Below, one piece after another: positions 1 through 6,512 of a stretch of DNA of 15,794 bases. A program made the translations under genes and the position numbers. Every line of letters begins with the position of its first letter. The stretch's first letter is position 1. Under the pieces are notes generated by a model, which was given only the letters and a program-made list of their open reading frames with translations, was not told the origin of the DNA and ran no database searches. This DNA comes from 79-D21 sp964521575 (GTDB taxonomy: Bacteria > Synergistota > Synergistia > Synergistales > 79-D21). The stretch spans positions 1 to 15,794 of the forward strand of contig CAZFSR010000019.1 in assembly GCA_964521575.1 (NCBI GenBank), in the 5' to 3' direction.

Positions 1-398
1 ACGTAGGTGGCGATCATCATCTCGTCGCCCTTGACCCGGTTCAGCAGGAGGCCGTAGGCGATCCCGAACAGCGTGGCAAGGGGGATCGCGATGGCCAGGG
101 CGGCGACGAAGCCGAGGACGCCGGTGAAGGCGAACTGGATGCTGGTGACGGCGCCCAGGAGGCCGGCGATGATCCCCAGGGGCAGGCCGAAGTTGAGGCC
201 GCACCCGGACTGGATCATGGGCACCATGGCCAGCACCAGGATGCCGTTCATGCCGAACCGCACGAGCGTGTCGCTGATGGAGGCGTCCACCCGGACGTTG
301 ACGAAGGGGGCCGCCACGAAGAGGGAAAGGAGGAAAAGCCCGATGATGACGCGGGGCCACCCGGCTTCCTCGATGAAGGCTTTCAGCTTCTCATTCAT
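1..398 (-). CDS. ABC transporter permease, RbsC-like (partial, 3' end beyond window)
   Basis: This is the N-terminal 132 residues of a polytopic inner-membrane permease, cut by the left edge of the window. The protein begins MNEKLKAFIEEAGW. It then shows successive hydrophobic segments (VIIGLFLLSLFVAAPFV, GILVLAMVPMIQ, LPLGIIAGLLGAV, VLGFVAALAIAIPLATLFGIAYGLLL) and ends in a cytoplasmic-type loop, NRVKGDEMMIATY. Segment spacing and the last loop resemble the BPD_transp_2 family (RbsC, XylH and nucleoside permeases). The ATG at 398-396 overlaps the stop of the upstream ATPase gene by 8 bases (ATGAATGA), so translation is very probably coupled. It would form the channel of the importer with the ATPase at 391-2025 and the binding protein at 3342-4535. 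The substrate cannot be told from this fragment. A second permease gene may follow beyond the window. Confidence 0.85.
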   Translation of the reverse strand, partial: MNEKLKAFIEEAGWPRVIIGLFLLSLFVAAPFVNVRVDASISDTLVRFGMNGILVLAMVPMIQSGCGLNFGLPLGIIAGLLGAVTSIQFAFTGVLGFVAALAIAIPLATLFGIAYGLLLNRVKGDEMMIATY

Positions 399-2025
399 TG
401 TGGAACACCGTCCTGTCCGCCTCTGCCCCGTTCCCGTTTCCGTTGCCGGTGGTGCCCAGCATGAGGAGGCCGAACTCCTCCACGGGGGCGGTGGGAGGCA
501 GGATTCCCGAGATGCGGCCCTCGTCGACGATGGCGATGCGGTCGCAGACGGAACGCAGCTCTTCCAGCTCGGAGCTGGTCATGACGATCGTGGTGCCGTA
601 TTCGCGGTTGTACCGACGCAGGGTGTCGAGGACGAGGCGCTTGGCCCCGACGTCGATGCCCCGGGTGGGCTCGGCGACGAAGAGGAGCTTGGGCTTCACG
701 GCGAAGGCCTTGGCCAGGCACACCTTCTGCTGGTTTCCGCCGGAGAGCTCGATGGCGCGCTGGCGGCCGTTGGTGCACTTGATCTGGAGGGCGTCGATGT
801 ACTCTTTCGAAGCGGCGGCGATGGCCTTGTCGTCACGCCACTTCACCAGGCCCCCCAGGAGGGACCGGGTGTAGGCGTCCTGCGTCTGCATGGCGGTGAA
901 GACGATGTTCCACTCGATCGGTTCCTCGAGCAAAAGCCCCACTCCCCGGCGGTCTTCGGAAACGAAGGCCATCCCGGCGGAAAGCGAGAACCGCGGGTCG
1001 TTCAGGTAGACGGGGGCGTCGCCCAGGAAGACCTTGCCGCCGGCGGGGAACAGGCCCATGATGCCGTTGCCGATGCCGAGCTTGCCCTGCCCGGCCAGGC
1101 CGCCGATGCCGAAGATCTCGCCCTGGCGGACTTCGAAGGAAACGTCGCGGACGGTTTCGCCGGGCATGTCGACCCAGAGGTGTTCCACCTTCAGCAGGGG
1201 GGCCCCCAGGATGCGGTCGGCCGGGCTGGCCTCCGCGGTCTCCTCCATCTTGCGGCCGACCATCCAGCCGGCGATCTGGCGGACGTTGGTTTCGTAGGTC
1301 TTCGCTTCCTGGATGACCTTGCCGTCGCGCAGCACGAGGATCTTGTCGCAGACGTCCATGATCTCCTGGAGGCGGTGGCTGATGAAGATCATGGCGATCC
1401 CCTGGGCGGAGAGCTTTTTCATCCCCTCGATCAAAACCTGGGCCTCGGACTCCGCCAGGACCGCCGTGGGTTCGTCAAGGACCAGCAGCTTCATGCTCTC
1501 CCGGTCGATCTCGCGGGCGATCTCCGTGAACTGCCGGTGGCCGACGGGCATCTCGGTGACGATCATCTCGGGATCGAGCTCCACTCCCAGGGTGTTGATG
1601 GCCCTTTGGGCCCGTTCCCGCATGTGGGGACGGTCCAGGGTCTCGAGGCGGTTGCCGAAAACCTCGACGAGGAAGTTGTACTTGGTGGATTCGCGGTTCA
1701 GGAGGATGTTTTCGGTGGCGGAGAATCCCGGGATGAGCGAGAATTCCTGGTGCACGTAACCGATGCCGGCGTCGAGGGCGTCCAGCGGGTCGTTGAACCG
1801 GACTTCCTTGCCGTCGAGGAGGATCTTTCCCTCGAAGCCGCCCGTCTGGCCGATGACCGGCATGCCGAAAAGGATGTTCATCAGGGTGCTCTTTCCCGCG
1901 CCGTTCTCGCCCACGAGGCCGAGGATCTGGCCTTTCTCGAGGGAGAACGACACGTCGGCCAGGACGCGGTTTCCGAAATATTCCTTGCCGATGTGCTCCA
2001 TTCTCAGAAGCGGCGTTGTTTCCAT
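391..2025 (-). CDS. Sugar/nucleoside-type ABC importer ATPase, two fused nucleotide-binding domains (RbsA-like)
   Basis: A 544-residue cytoplasmic ATPase with two ABC domains in tandem, as in RbsA/MglA. Domain 1 has Walker A GENGAGKST (residues 39-47), a Q-loop at Q93, a signature region reading MPVGHRQ instead of LSGGQ (159-165), Walker B LLVLDEPT with D184/E185, and switch His217. Domain 2 has the degenerate Walker A usual for this family (GGLAGQGK), a perfect LSGGNQQKV signature, and a Walker B reading LLFVAEPTRGID. In that motif the usual Asp is Ala451, followed by Glu452. A strong Shine-Dalgarno (GAGGTGATCC, 2033-2042) decides the ATG at 2025. The downstream permease overlaps its stop. 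It lacks an adjacent binding-protein gene; the likely partner lies about 1.3 kb upstream at 3342-4535 behind an opposite-strand gene. The tail after about residue 520 is a low-complexity GNGNGNG segment. The family is clear; the substrate is not known. Confidence 0.93.
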   Translation of the reverse strand: METTPLLRMEHIGKEYFGNRVLADVSFSLEKGQILGLVGENGAGKSTLMNILFGMPVIGQTGGFEGKILLDGKEVRFNDPLDALDAGIGYVHQEFSLIPGFSATENILLNRESTKYNFLVEVFGNRLETLDRPHMRERAQRAINTLGVELDPEMIVTEMPVGHRQFTEIAREIDRESMKLLVLDEPTAVLAESEAQVLIEGMKKLSAQGIAMIFISHRLQEIMDVCDKILVLRDGKVIQEAKTYETNVRQIAGWMVGRKMEETAEASPADRILGAPLLKVEHLWVDMPGETVRDVSFEVRQGEIFGIGGLAGQGKLGIGNGIMGLFPAGGKVFLGDAPVYLNDPRFSLSAGMAFVSEDRRGVGLLLEEPIEWNIVFTAMQTQDAYTRSLLGGLVKWRDDKAIAAASKEYIDALQIKCTNGRQRAIELSGGNQQKVCLAKAFAVKPKLLFVAEPTRGIDVGAKRLVLDTLRRYNREYGTTIVMTSSELEELRSVCDRIAIVDEGRISGILPPTAPVEEFGLLMLGTTGNGNGNGAEADRTVFHNE

Positions 2026-2158
2026 TGCCTTCGGATCACCTCGCTTAATTCAGGAAAGAAAGTGTTCGGCGGTGCGCATCTTTTCTTCTGCGGTTCAAAC
2101 CACAATACCACAAAAGAACCTATTCCGGGCCCGGCCGTCCTGAACCGGGCCGGGGGAA

Positions 2159-2187
2159 AAGTTACCCCAACCGCCCCAGCTTGTCAA
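2159..2187 (-). promoter_or_regulatory. Possible proximal sigma-70 promoter of the ATPase gene
   Basis: Read on minus, a perfect -35 TTGACA (2187-2182) is followed after 17 bases by TAACTT (2164-2159), which matches the -10 consensus at only three positions. Transcription would start near 2150 and leave a leader of about 125 bases. Confidence 0.35.
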
Positions 2188-2204
2188 ATTCGTCACAAGG
2201 AGCC

Positions 2205-2237
2205 GGAGCCTCAGCGGAAATGCCTGCCCGAGGCTCC
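2205..2237 (-). other. Stem-loop in the long leader of the ATPase operon
   Basis: GGAGCCTC (2205-2212) pairs perfectly with GAGGCTCC (2230-2237) around a 17-base loop. A second, GC-only stem (CCCGGCC 2130-2136 with GGCCGGG 2148-2154) lies downstream on minus. Neither is followed by a T-run, so they are not classical terminators. They could be a structured leader; I do not recognise a known riboswitch consensus. Confidence 0.3.
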
Positions 2238-2327
2238 TGGGAGTATGCCCTGGAGCGGTTTTCTCGAAAGTCGGCCGGGTGGAGGGAAAAGAAAGGGCAA
2301 CCGCCTGCCGAGGCTGGAGCATCGTGT

Positions 2328-2356
2328 AATATATCATGAATATATCACGCGTTCAT
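2328..2356 (-). promoter_or_regulatory. Distal promoter of the ATPase-permease operon, twin of the binding-protein promoter
   Basis: On minus, ATGAAC (2356-2351), 17 bases, then TATATT (2333-2328). The binding-protein gene has TTGAAC-17-TATATT at 4645-4617, and the ten bases TAATATATCA (plus-strand reading) are identical in both (2327-2336 and 4616-4625). A further AATATATCA copy at 2339-2347 sits exactly 11 bases from the first, one helical turn, which would suit a regulator site. Confidence 0.5.
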
Positions 2357-2570
2357 TAAACGGCTTGCCGCAAAGAAGGCATGCCCAGCTGGCGCGATGA
2401 CAAACCTGCACAAAACAGAATGATTTTATTATCCTATACTTCGTAGGCGTTATTGCATTATAGCCTTGTTTATGGTGGTCTTTTCTTGCCTTTCGTGGTA
2501 GGATGTGTGGGTGTTCGCCCTTGGCATGAAACTCGCTTAAAAAAATCGCTTTGCAGGGAGGGGAGTGCGG

Positions 2571-3230
2571 ATGACCATGAACAAGGGAGTGGTGTTCGGC
2601 CTCATCTTGGCGTTCGTCATGGTGGCGGGCTGCGCTTTTGCGGAAGGGCCGGGAACCGCCGCTGAAACGCAATTCGAGCTGGCGCAGAAATTCATGGAGC
2701 GCGCGGGACTGGTCGGCACAGCACCGGCGGAGGAACCCGCGGTCGAAGAACCGGCGCCCACGGAAGAACCCGCGGCTGAACCCGCCGAGGAACCGGCCCA
2801 GGATCCGGCGGTCGAGGAGGAAACCGTGGAGGAAACCATGCCCCCCGAGATCGCGGCGAAAGTCGCCGAACGGCACGCTTTCATCGGCTGGGCGAAGATG
2901 AACGGGCTGCCGGCAAGCCGGAACATCCAGGAGCAGGAGCTTTGGGGGTCGGTCTGGGGCAGCGTCCAGGCACAGGTTGCCACGGGCTCGACCGTCCAGG
3001 AGGCGATGGCCTCGGCCCAGGCGGCGCTGACCGAGGAACAGCTTGCGGGGCTCGAGAGCCTGAAGGAAACTCCTCCCGGACACCTCCAGAAGGCCGCGAA
3101 GGGAGCCACCGAGGAAACCGCGGCTTCGACCGCCTCGACCGAAACCGGCAAGGGAAAGGGTAAGGGAGAAGGCAAGGGCGAGGGCAAGGGTGGAGGAAAA
3201 GACGGCAAGGGCGGCGGCAAGGGCAAGTAG
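2571..3230 (+). CDS. Small exported protein, probable lipoprotein, Glu/Pro/Ala-rich with Lys/Gly-rich tail; function unknown
   Basis: A 219-residue protein that I do not recognise. The start ATG at 2571 is chosen because GGAGG at 2557-2561 is 9 bases upstream; GTG 2565 and ATG 2577 are alternatives. A signal sequence ends in VAGC with Cys21, a fair lipobox; cleavage after AFA (residue 24) by signal peptidase I is the alternative. Regions in order: a short helical stretch (32-48), a flexible EEPA-type repeat region (52-90), a compact segment with three Trp (about 91-170, including WGSVWGS), and a strongly basic tail of repeated GK/GEGK units (193-219). The tail could bind acidic polymers, nucleic acid or membrane; this is inference. 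The gene lies opposite to and inside the split transporter locus and ends at a bidirectional terminator. Its mixed acidic/basic low-complexity make-up suggests fast evolution or a lineage-specific gene. Confidence 0.75.
   Translation: MTMNKGVVFGLILAFVMVAGCAFAEGPGTAAETQFELAQKFMERAGLVGTAPAEEPAVEEPAPTEEPAAEPAEEPAQDPAVEEETVEETMPPEIAAKVAERHAFIGWAKMNGLPASRNIQEQELWGSVWGSVQAQVATGSTVQEAMASAQAALTEEQLAGLESLKETPPGHLQKAAKGATEETAASTASTETGKGKGKGEGKGEGKGGGKDGKGGGKGK
3141..3227 (+). repeat. Short degenerate tandem repeat coding for the GK-rich tail
   Basis: Repeats of GGCAAGGG / GGNAAGGGN-like 6- and 12-base units (for example GGCAAGGGCGAG and GGCAAGGGTGGA) make up the end of the gene. In-frame slippage could change tail length. 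Confidence 0.6.
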
Positions 3231-3253
3231 TTCCGCTCCGCCGGGGAAAAGGA

Positions 3254-3289
3254 ATTGTATGCATACGGTAAAAAGCAAGGTCTGACCCC
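3254..3289 (+). repeat. Dispersed intergenic repeat, copy 1
   Basis: The stretch beginning ATTGTATGCATACGGT matches 15727-15754 at 22 of 28 aligned positions. Its right end, CAAGGTCTGACCCC (3276-3289), matches at 12 of 14 positions the arm end CAAGACCTGACCCC of the palindrome inside the ABC-F gene (14381-14394). It lies between a stop codon and a terminator. It looks like a remnant of a small mobile or REP-like element. Confidence 0.5.
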
Positions 3290-3291
3290 AC

Positions 3292-3328
3292 AAAAGAGGG
3301 GAGCCGGAAAACCGGCTCCCCTCTTTTT
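3292..3328. terminator. Bidirectional intrinsic terminator
   Basis: A perfect 16-base stem (3292-3307 with 3312-3327) closed by an AAAA loop, with A-tract and T-tract arms. It reads as a terminator on both strands and sits between the convergent ends of the 2571 gene (stop 3230) and the binding-protein gene (stop 3342). Confidence 0.92.
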
Positions 3329-3341
3329 GTGTCGTGTGAGG

Positions 3342-4535
3342 TTACTTCTTGATCTTGAAGTACTTCTCGGGAACGACGACCTTCGTCATGCCCAGGTAGC
3401 CCTTGCCGAAGACGTAGGTGTCCTGGTAGACGAGGAAGTAGTTCTTCTTCTTGACGCCGGTGCCGACGTCGGTGTAGTTGCTGGCGTTCCAGCTGGCGCC
3501 GGGGGTGTACTTCTCGTAGGCGGCAAGCAGGGCCTTCATGTCGCCGAGCTTGGCCTTCTTCTCGACGATGCGCTTGCCGTACTCGCCGAGGCCGGCGGTG
3601 GTGGTGTAGCCGTAGGAGTAGGCCCAGGTGCCCATGCGGGCCTTGCCGCCCGCGGCCACGACGGCCGCTTCAACCTTCTTCAGGATGGCGGGCCAGTTGC
3701 CCTGCTCCTTGGAGAGGTCGATGCCCAGCGCGCCGGGATAGCCCATCAGCGGGGAGGGGAGGTCGGCTTCCACGAAGAAGCCGCCGAGCTTGGCGACCTG
3801 CTTCAGGAGGGGTTCCGTCTGGGCGTCGTTGGTGCAGAAGAACGCGGTCTTCTTGCCGTACTTGGCGAGCCAGGCCGGCACCTTCTCGAGGATGAACTGC
3901 TGGGCTCCGGCCACGCCGACGTCGCTGGTCGGGTCCGGGGCGGTCTCGAAGGCGAACTTCAGGCCGAGGTCCTTGCACGCCTGCTCCATGATGGCGCGGC
4001 GGCGGGAGAGCAGCTCGTAGCTCATGTGGCGGGGGAAGGAGATGTGCACGAAGGTGTCGGCGCCCATCTTCTTGGCGGCCGCGATGATGAGGTAGCCGCG
4101 GGCCACGTTGTCGGCGTTGACGGCGATGTTGGCCACGGAGCCGATAACGTTCGGGTCTTCGTGGGGCTCACCGGCGAAGAGAAGGATGTCGGGCCTCTTC
4201 TCCTTGACGCGGCGGAAGGCCTCGGTGGTCCCGGGAATGGCCTGGTTGACCACGATGACCTTCATCTTGGGATCGTCGGCGAGACCGACGATCTGGCTGA
4301 TGGTGGTTTCCATCTCTGACATGAAGTTGTCCGGGTAGGTGATGTGCTTGATCATCCCGCCCTTCGCGACGTCACCGTAAGCCTTGATCAGGGCTTCCGC
4401 GCCGCGGAGGTCGTCCTCCGACTGGGAAACGGTCCCGGTGACGACGCCGATGTGGAACGGCGCGGCAGCCAGGGCGGTTCCGGCCATGAGACCCATGAGC
4501 ACGAGTGCAACGAGGAGCAGCGAGGCTTTTCTCAT
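3342..4535 (-). CDS. DUF3798-type periplasmic solute-binding protein of an ABC importer
   Basis: A 397-residue secreted protein. The signal peptide is MRKASLLLVALVLMGLMAGTALA, with cleavage before AAPF. There is no lipobox Cys, so the mature protein is probably free in a periplasm, which argues for a diderm cell. The mature part starts FHIGVVTGTVSQSEDDLRGAEALI and has the two-lobe alternation of a type I periplasmic binding fold (for example KVIVVNQAIPGT, DTFVHISFPRHMSYE, KTAFFCTNDAQTEPLL). From memory this matches the DUF3798 family, commonly found with RbsA/RbsC-like transporters; substrate undefined. The Shine-Dalgarno-like AAGGGGG and AAAGGG upstream of ATG 4535 support the start. It is transcribed from 4617-4645 and ended by the terminator at 3292-3328, so it is monocistronic although its ATPase and permease lie downstream on the same strand. 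Confidence 0.88.
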   Translation of the reverse strand: MRKASLLLVALVLMGLMAGTALAAAPFHIGVVTGTVSQSEDDLRGAEALIKAYGDVAKGGMIKHITYPDNFMSEMETTISQIVGLADDPKMKVIVVNQAIPGTTEAFRRVKEKRPDILLFAGEPHEDPNVIGSVANIAVNADNVARGYLIIAAAKKMGADTFVHISFPRHMSYELLSRRRAIMEQACKDLGLKFAFETAPDPTSDVGVAGAQQFILEKVPAWLAKYGKKTAFFCTNDAQTEPLLKQVAKLGGFFVEADLPSPLMGYPGALGIDLSKEQGNWPAILKKVEAAVVAAGGKARMGTWAYSYGYTTTAGLGEYGKRIVEKKAKLGDMKALLAAYEKYTPGASWNASNYTDVGTGVKKKNYFLVYQDTYVFGKGYLGMTKVVVPEKYFKIKK

Positions 4536-4616
4536 GTACCCTTTACCCCCTTCTATGGTTTTTGAAACGTGCTTCCGCTTTTTGGGATCCTGCCAGGAGA
4601 GGCGATAGCCGGAGAT

Positions 4617-4645
4617 AATATATCAGTTAAACACCAACGGTTCAA
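4617..4645 (-). promoter_or_regulatory. Sigma-70 promoter of the binding-protein gene
   Basis: On minus, TTGAAC (4645-4640), 17 bases, TATATT (4622-4617), close to consensus in an AT-rich pocket. It gives a leader of about 75 bases. It is the twin of the site at 2328-2356. Confidence 0.7.
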
Positions 4646-4658
4646 TGAGACTGAAACG

Positions 4659-4691
4659 AAAAGGGGGACAGGCCTTTCGGTCCGGTCCCCC
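4659..4691 (-). terminator. Intrinsic terminator of the superoxide reductase gene
   Basis: On minus, GGGGGAC (4691-4685) pairs with GTCCCCC (4669-4663). The inner part can add a short imperfect pairing closed by a GAAA loop, and TTTT (4662-4659) follows. It lies 15 bases after the stop codon of the gene ending at 4706. Confidence 0.8.
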
Positions 4692-4705
4692 GCCGTGTGC
4701 GTTCC

Positions 4706-5101
4706 CTAGGCTTCGATCTTGATCTCCGCGGCGCTCTCCCAAAGGCCGTGAATGTTGCAGTACGAGGCGGCAATGAGCATCCCGGGCGCCGTGATCTTCA
4801 TGGCCACCTTCGCGTGGGGCTCGGTGAAGACGGGACCCTTGTTGGGACCGTCGACGGACTCGCCGTGGACGGTGAACTCCACGTTGGCGACCTCGAAGGG
4901 GAACTTGCCCCCCTCGGGCATGAAGTACAGCTTGATCCAGCGGATGTGGTGCTCCGTGGTGTTGGGGTGGGCGATCTCCTTGCCGACGCTGAGGTCGACG
5001 ACGAACTTCTCCCCCGCCTTGACGGCTTCCGGGGCCTCGATGACCGGGGCATGCTTCTCGGTTTTCCAGTCTGCGCTCTTGATGATGTGCTCGAACTTCA
5101 T
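4706..5101 (-). CDS. Superoxide reductase, neelaredoxin type (class II)
   Basis: A 131-residue cytoplasmic iron protein that reduces superoxide to hydrogen peroxide without releasing oxygen, as in anaerobes. All expected iron ligands of the family are visible: His17 in TEKHAP, His45 and His51 (six apart), Cys115 and His118 in CNIHG, with the catalytic Glu15-Lys16 pair before His17. There is no N-terminal desulforedoxin Cys4 domain, so it is the short class, and the length fits. The start ATG at 5101 is preceded by GAGGGGG. A longer reading from 5170 exists, but its extra 23 residues are outside the family and cover the -10 element of the promoter. It is a single gene with promoter 5152-5180 and terminator 4659-4691. 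The electron donor (rubredoxin or similar) is not in this window. Confidence 0.95.
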   Translation of the reverse strand: MKFEHIIKSADWKTEKHAPVIEAPEAVKAGEKFVVDLSVGKEIAHPNTTEHHIRWIKLYFMPEGGKFPFEVANVEFTVHGESVDGPNKGPVFTEPHAKVAMKITAPGMLIAASYCNIHGLWESAAEIKIEA

Positions 5102-5151
5102 CTGTTTTCCCCCTCTCTCTTCTCGAACCCATGTGAAATGTCCAGATGTTA

Positions 5152-5180
5152 AAATTACCTTTTGAGGCACTTTCTGTCAA
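5152..5180 (-). promoter_or_regulatory. Promoter of the superoxide reductase gene
   Basis: On minus, consensus TTGACA (5180-5175), 17 bases, TAATTT (5157-5152), with AT-rich sequence after it. The start of transcription would be near 5145, about 44 bases before the ATG. Confidence 0.55.
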
Positions 5181-5339
5181 TCAGCGTACGATTGGCGACA
5201 ATCAGCCTCTGAAGCCATTGTACACCCCGGGAATCCGCAGGATTGCCGTGGACAGGCACCCCGTTTTCATCCAATATACTTTCGTGAAAGTGCCCGAATT
5301 CCCGGGAACATTCGGAAGATTGCCAAGGAGGCAACCACG

Positions 5340-6092
5340 ATGGGCAAAAGGACGATCCTGGCGCTTTGCGCCGTTTTTCTGCTGGCAACCCTCCCGGCCG
5401 CGGGGGCACAGGCGGCCCCGCAGCCGGATGAGGGACGCGCCGCCCTGCTGAAGGCTGCCCTGGAACGGAAGTTTTCCCCCCAGTCCATGGAGGTGCGGCT
5501 GGAAGGCGGACCCGACGCGAAGGGGTTCGTGAAGCGCGCCGTGGTCAGGGCAAAGGGAGCCGTTATCGATCGGCTTCGGGTGGAGAACCTCGTCATGGAG
5601 GCCTCGGACCTGCAGTTCAACCCGCCCGAGGAATGGGAAAAGAAGCTCGAGGTGAAGTCGGCGGGCGACACGCGAAGCCGCGGCGTGATCCTGGAGAAGG
5701 ACATCAACGCGGCCATGGCCGAGTCGGTGAAGGGCGACAAAAAGTGGAAAAGCATCCGCATGGACCTGTCGCCCCGGCAGATCAAGGCCGTGGGAGTGTA
5801 CGAGACGTATTTCCTGTTCAAGCTGCACCTGGTGGTGAAGCTGACGGGGAGACTGGACGCCTCGCCGGACGGCAAGCAGATCTTCATCCGGGACTACAGG
5901 CTGAACGTGAGCGGCTTCTCGATGCCCCAGGGGCTGACGGAGGACGTGATCGAGAAGGTGCAGCCGATCATCGACTTTCGGGAGTCCGTGTTCCCGGTTT
6001 CGGTGAAGAAGATCGTCATGGACGAGAATTCGATCTCCTTCGTGAGCGACCCCCCGCCGGTTTCGGACTCCCAGGCGGGCGCGAGGCCCTGA
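5340..6092 (+). CDS. Secreted DUF2993/LmeA-like lipid-binding protein (probable)
   Basis: A 250-residue exported protein with a clear signal peptide (MGKRTILALCAVFLLATLPAAGAQA, cleaved before APQ). AAGGAGG at 5325-5331 fixes the ATG at 5340. The mature part alternates short beta-like segments (VIDRLRVENLVMEASDLQF, YFLFKLHLVVKLTGRLDAS). It ends with a motif close to the DUF2993 C-terminus: PIIDFRESVFPVSVKKIVMDENSISFVS. Members of that family are thought to bind phospholipids at the cell envelope; the assignment rests on pattern memory only. It is the first gene of an apparent operon: the ketoisomerase ATG follows its stop after 2 bases. That links envelope lipid handling with surface-sugar synthesis, or may only be shared expression. 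A TATACT at 5275-5280 could be its -10, without a good -35. A plain hypothetical secreted protein is the alternative. Confidence 0.65.
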   Translation: MGKRTILALCAVFLLATLPAAGAQAAPQPDEGRAALLKAALERKFSPQSMEVRLEGGPDAKGFVKRAVVRAKGAVIDRLRVENLVMEASDLQFNPPEEWEKKLEVKSAGDTRSRGVILEKDINAAMAESVKGDKKWKSIRMDLSPRQIKAVGVYETYFLFKLHLVVKLTGRLDASPDGKQIFIRDYRLNVSGFSMPQGLTEDVIEKVQPIIDFRESVFPVSVKKIVMDENSISFVSDPPPVSDSQAGARP

Positions 6093-6094
6093 AC

Positions 6095-6508
6095 ATGGCC
6101 GGGCGGACGGCTCTTTTCCGCTTTTCGCCGATCCGTTCCCGGGGAAGGGCCGGGGAGTTGGTGCCCCTCGAACTGGAAAGGGACGTCCCCTTCCCGGTGA
6201 AGCGCCTTTACACGGTCACGGGCCTGTCCGCAGGGGAAAAGCGCGGTTTCCACGCGCACCTGAAGACCCGGCAGATGCTTTTCTGTCTCCGGGGAAAGGT
6301 TTCCGTGGTGCTGGAAAGCCTCGGGACCTCGGAGGAAACGTTCCTTGAAGACCCGGGAACCGGGCTGCTCCTCGAGCCGATGACCTGGCACGAGGTGACG
6401 TGCCTGGAGGAGGGGTGCGTGCTGCTCGTCCTCGCGTCCGAACCCTACGAGGAAGCGGATTACGTCCGCGACCACGGGGCCTTCCTGGCGCTCGAGAGGG
6501 GGAACTGA
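6095..6508 (+). CDS. WxcM/FdtA-type cupin, dTDP-4-keto-6-deoxyhexose 3,4-ketoisomerase
   Basis: A 137-residue single-domain cupin. The family hallmark is RGFHAHLKTRQMLFCLRGKVSVVLE, split here as RGFHAH (residues 50-55) and KTRQMLFCLRG (57-67). His53 and His55 correspond to the catalytic His pair of FdtA/QdtA. LLLEPMTWHEV (91-101) is the second conserved strand. The enzyme moves the keto group of dTDP-4-keto-6-deoxyglucose from C4 to C3, giving the 3-keto sugar that the next gene aminates. Whether C4 ends galacto (FdtA) or gluco (QdtA) cannot be decided by eye. The ATG at 6095 is 2 bases after the previous stop and 4 bases separate its stop from the next gene, so it is in one operon. A much longer upstream frame exists but is antisense-like noise over the previous gene. 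Confidence 0.88.
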   Translation: MAGRTALFRFSPIRSRGRAGELVPLELERDVPFPVKRLYTVTGLSAGEKRGFHAHLKTRQMLFCLRGKVSVVLESLGTSEETFLEDPGTGLLLEPMTWHEVTCLEEGCVLLVLASEPYEEADYVRDHGAFLALERGN

Positions 6509-6512
6509 GCCG

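Larger units (their letters stand above)
2026..2570. other. Intergenic region, long leader of the ATPase-permease operon plus upstream region of the 2571 gene
   Basis: About 545 bases without a convincing gene. The left half (2026-2320) would be the transcribed leader of the minus-strand ATPase gene if the promoter at 2328-2356 is used. It contains two possible stem-loops (2130-2154 and 2205-2237) and a second promoter candidate (2159-2187). The right half (about 2325-2560) is clearly more AT-rich than its surroundings and holds the divergent control region. On plus, an extended -10 (TGG then TAGGAT, 2496-2504) could serve the gene at 2571, but I see no good -35. Small reading frames here look like chance: they have no Shine-Dalgarno and their composition is unlike a protein. 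Confidence 0.6.

Noticed and set aside
2130..2154. GC-rich hairpin as an intrinsic terminator
   Set aside because: Neither strand has a T-run after the stem, and on minus it lies between the promoters and the start of the ATPase gene.
73..2400. Very long plus-strand open frame (775 codons)
   Set aside because: It lies antisense to the clear ABC ATPase gene. Its translation is low-complexity (Gly/Asp/Val/Leu-rich) without domains, as expected from the complement of a GC-rich gene.
2430..2440. TATCCT/TATACT as a -10 for the gene at 2571
   Set aside because: The only -35 candidate at fitting distance (TGCACA) is poor, and the start would lie over 100 bases upstream. The extended -10 at 2496-2504 is no worse, so no firm promoter is claimed.
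3141..3227. Regular repeats that might suggest a CRISPR-like array
   Set aside because: The units are 6-12 bases with no spacers and code for the Lys/Gly tail; they are ordinary coding low complexity.
2334..3293. Minus-strand open frame opposite the GK-tailed protein gene
   Set aside because: It would restore strand continuity of the transporter locus, but its translation is repetitive Leu/Gly/Arg/Phe. The plus frame has a ribosome site, a signal peptide and a well-placed stop before a terminator.
3255..4319. Plus-strand open frame opposite the binding-protein gene
   Set aside because: Antisense shadow with compositional bias and no motif. It runs through the terminator at 3292-3328 and has no ribosome site.
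5102..5170. Longer start for the superoxide reductase (23 extra residues)
   Set aside because: The extra residues are outside the family and are encoded over the -10 of the promoter. ATG 5101 has a good ribosome site and gives the normal length.
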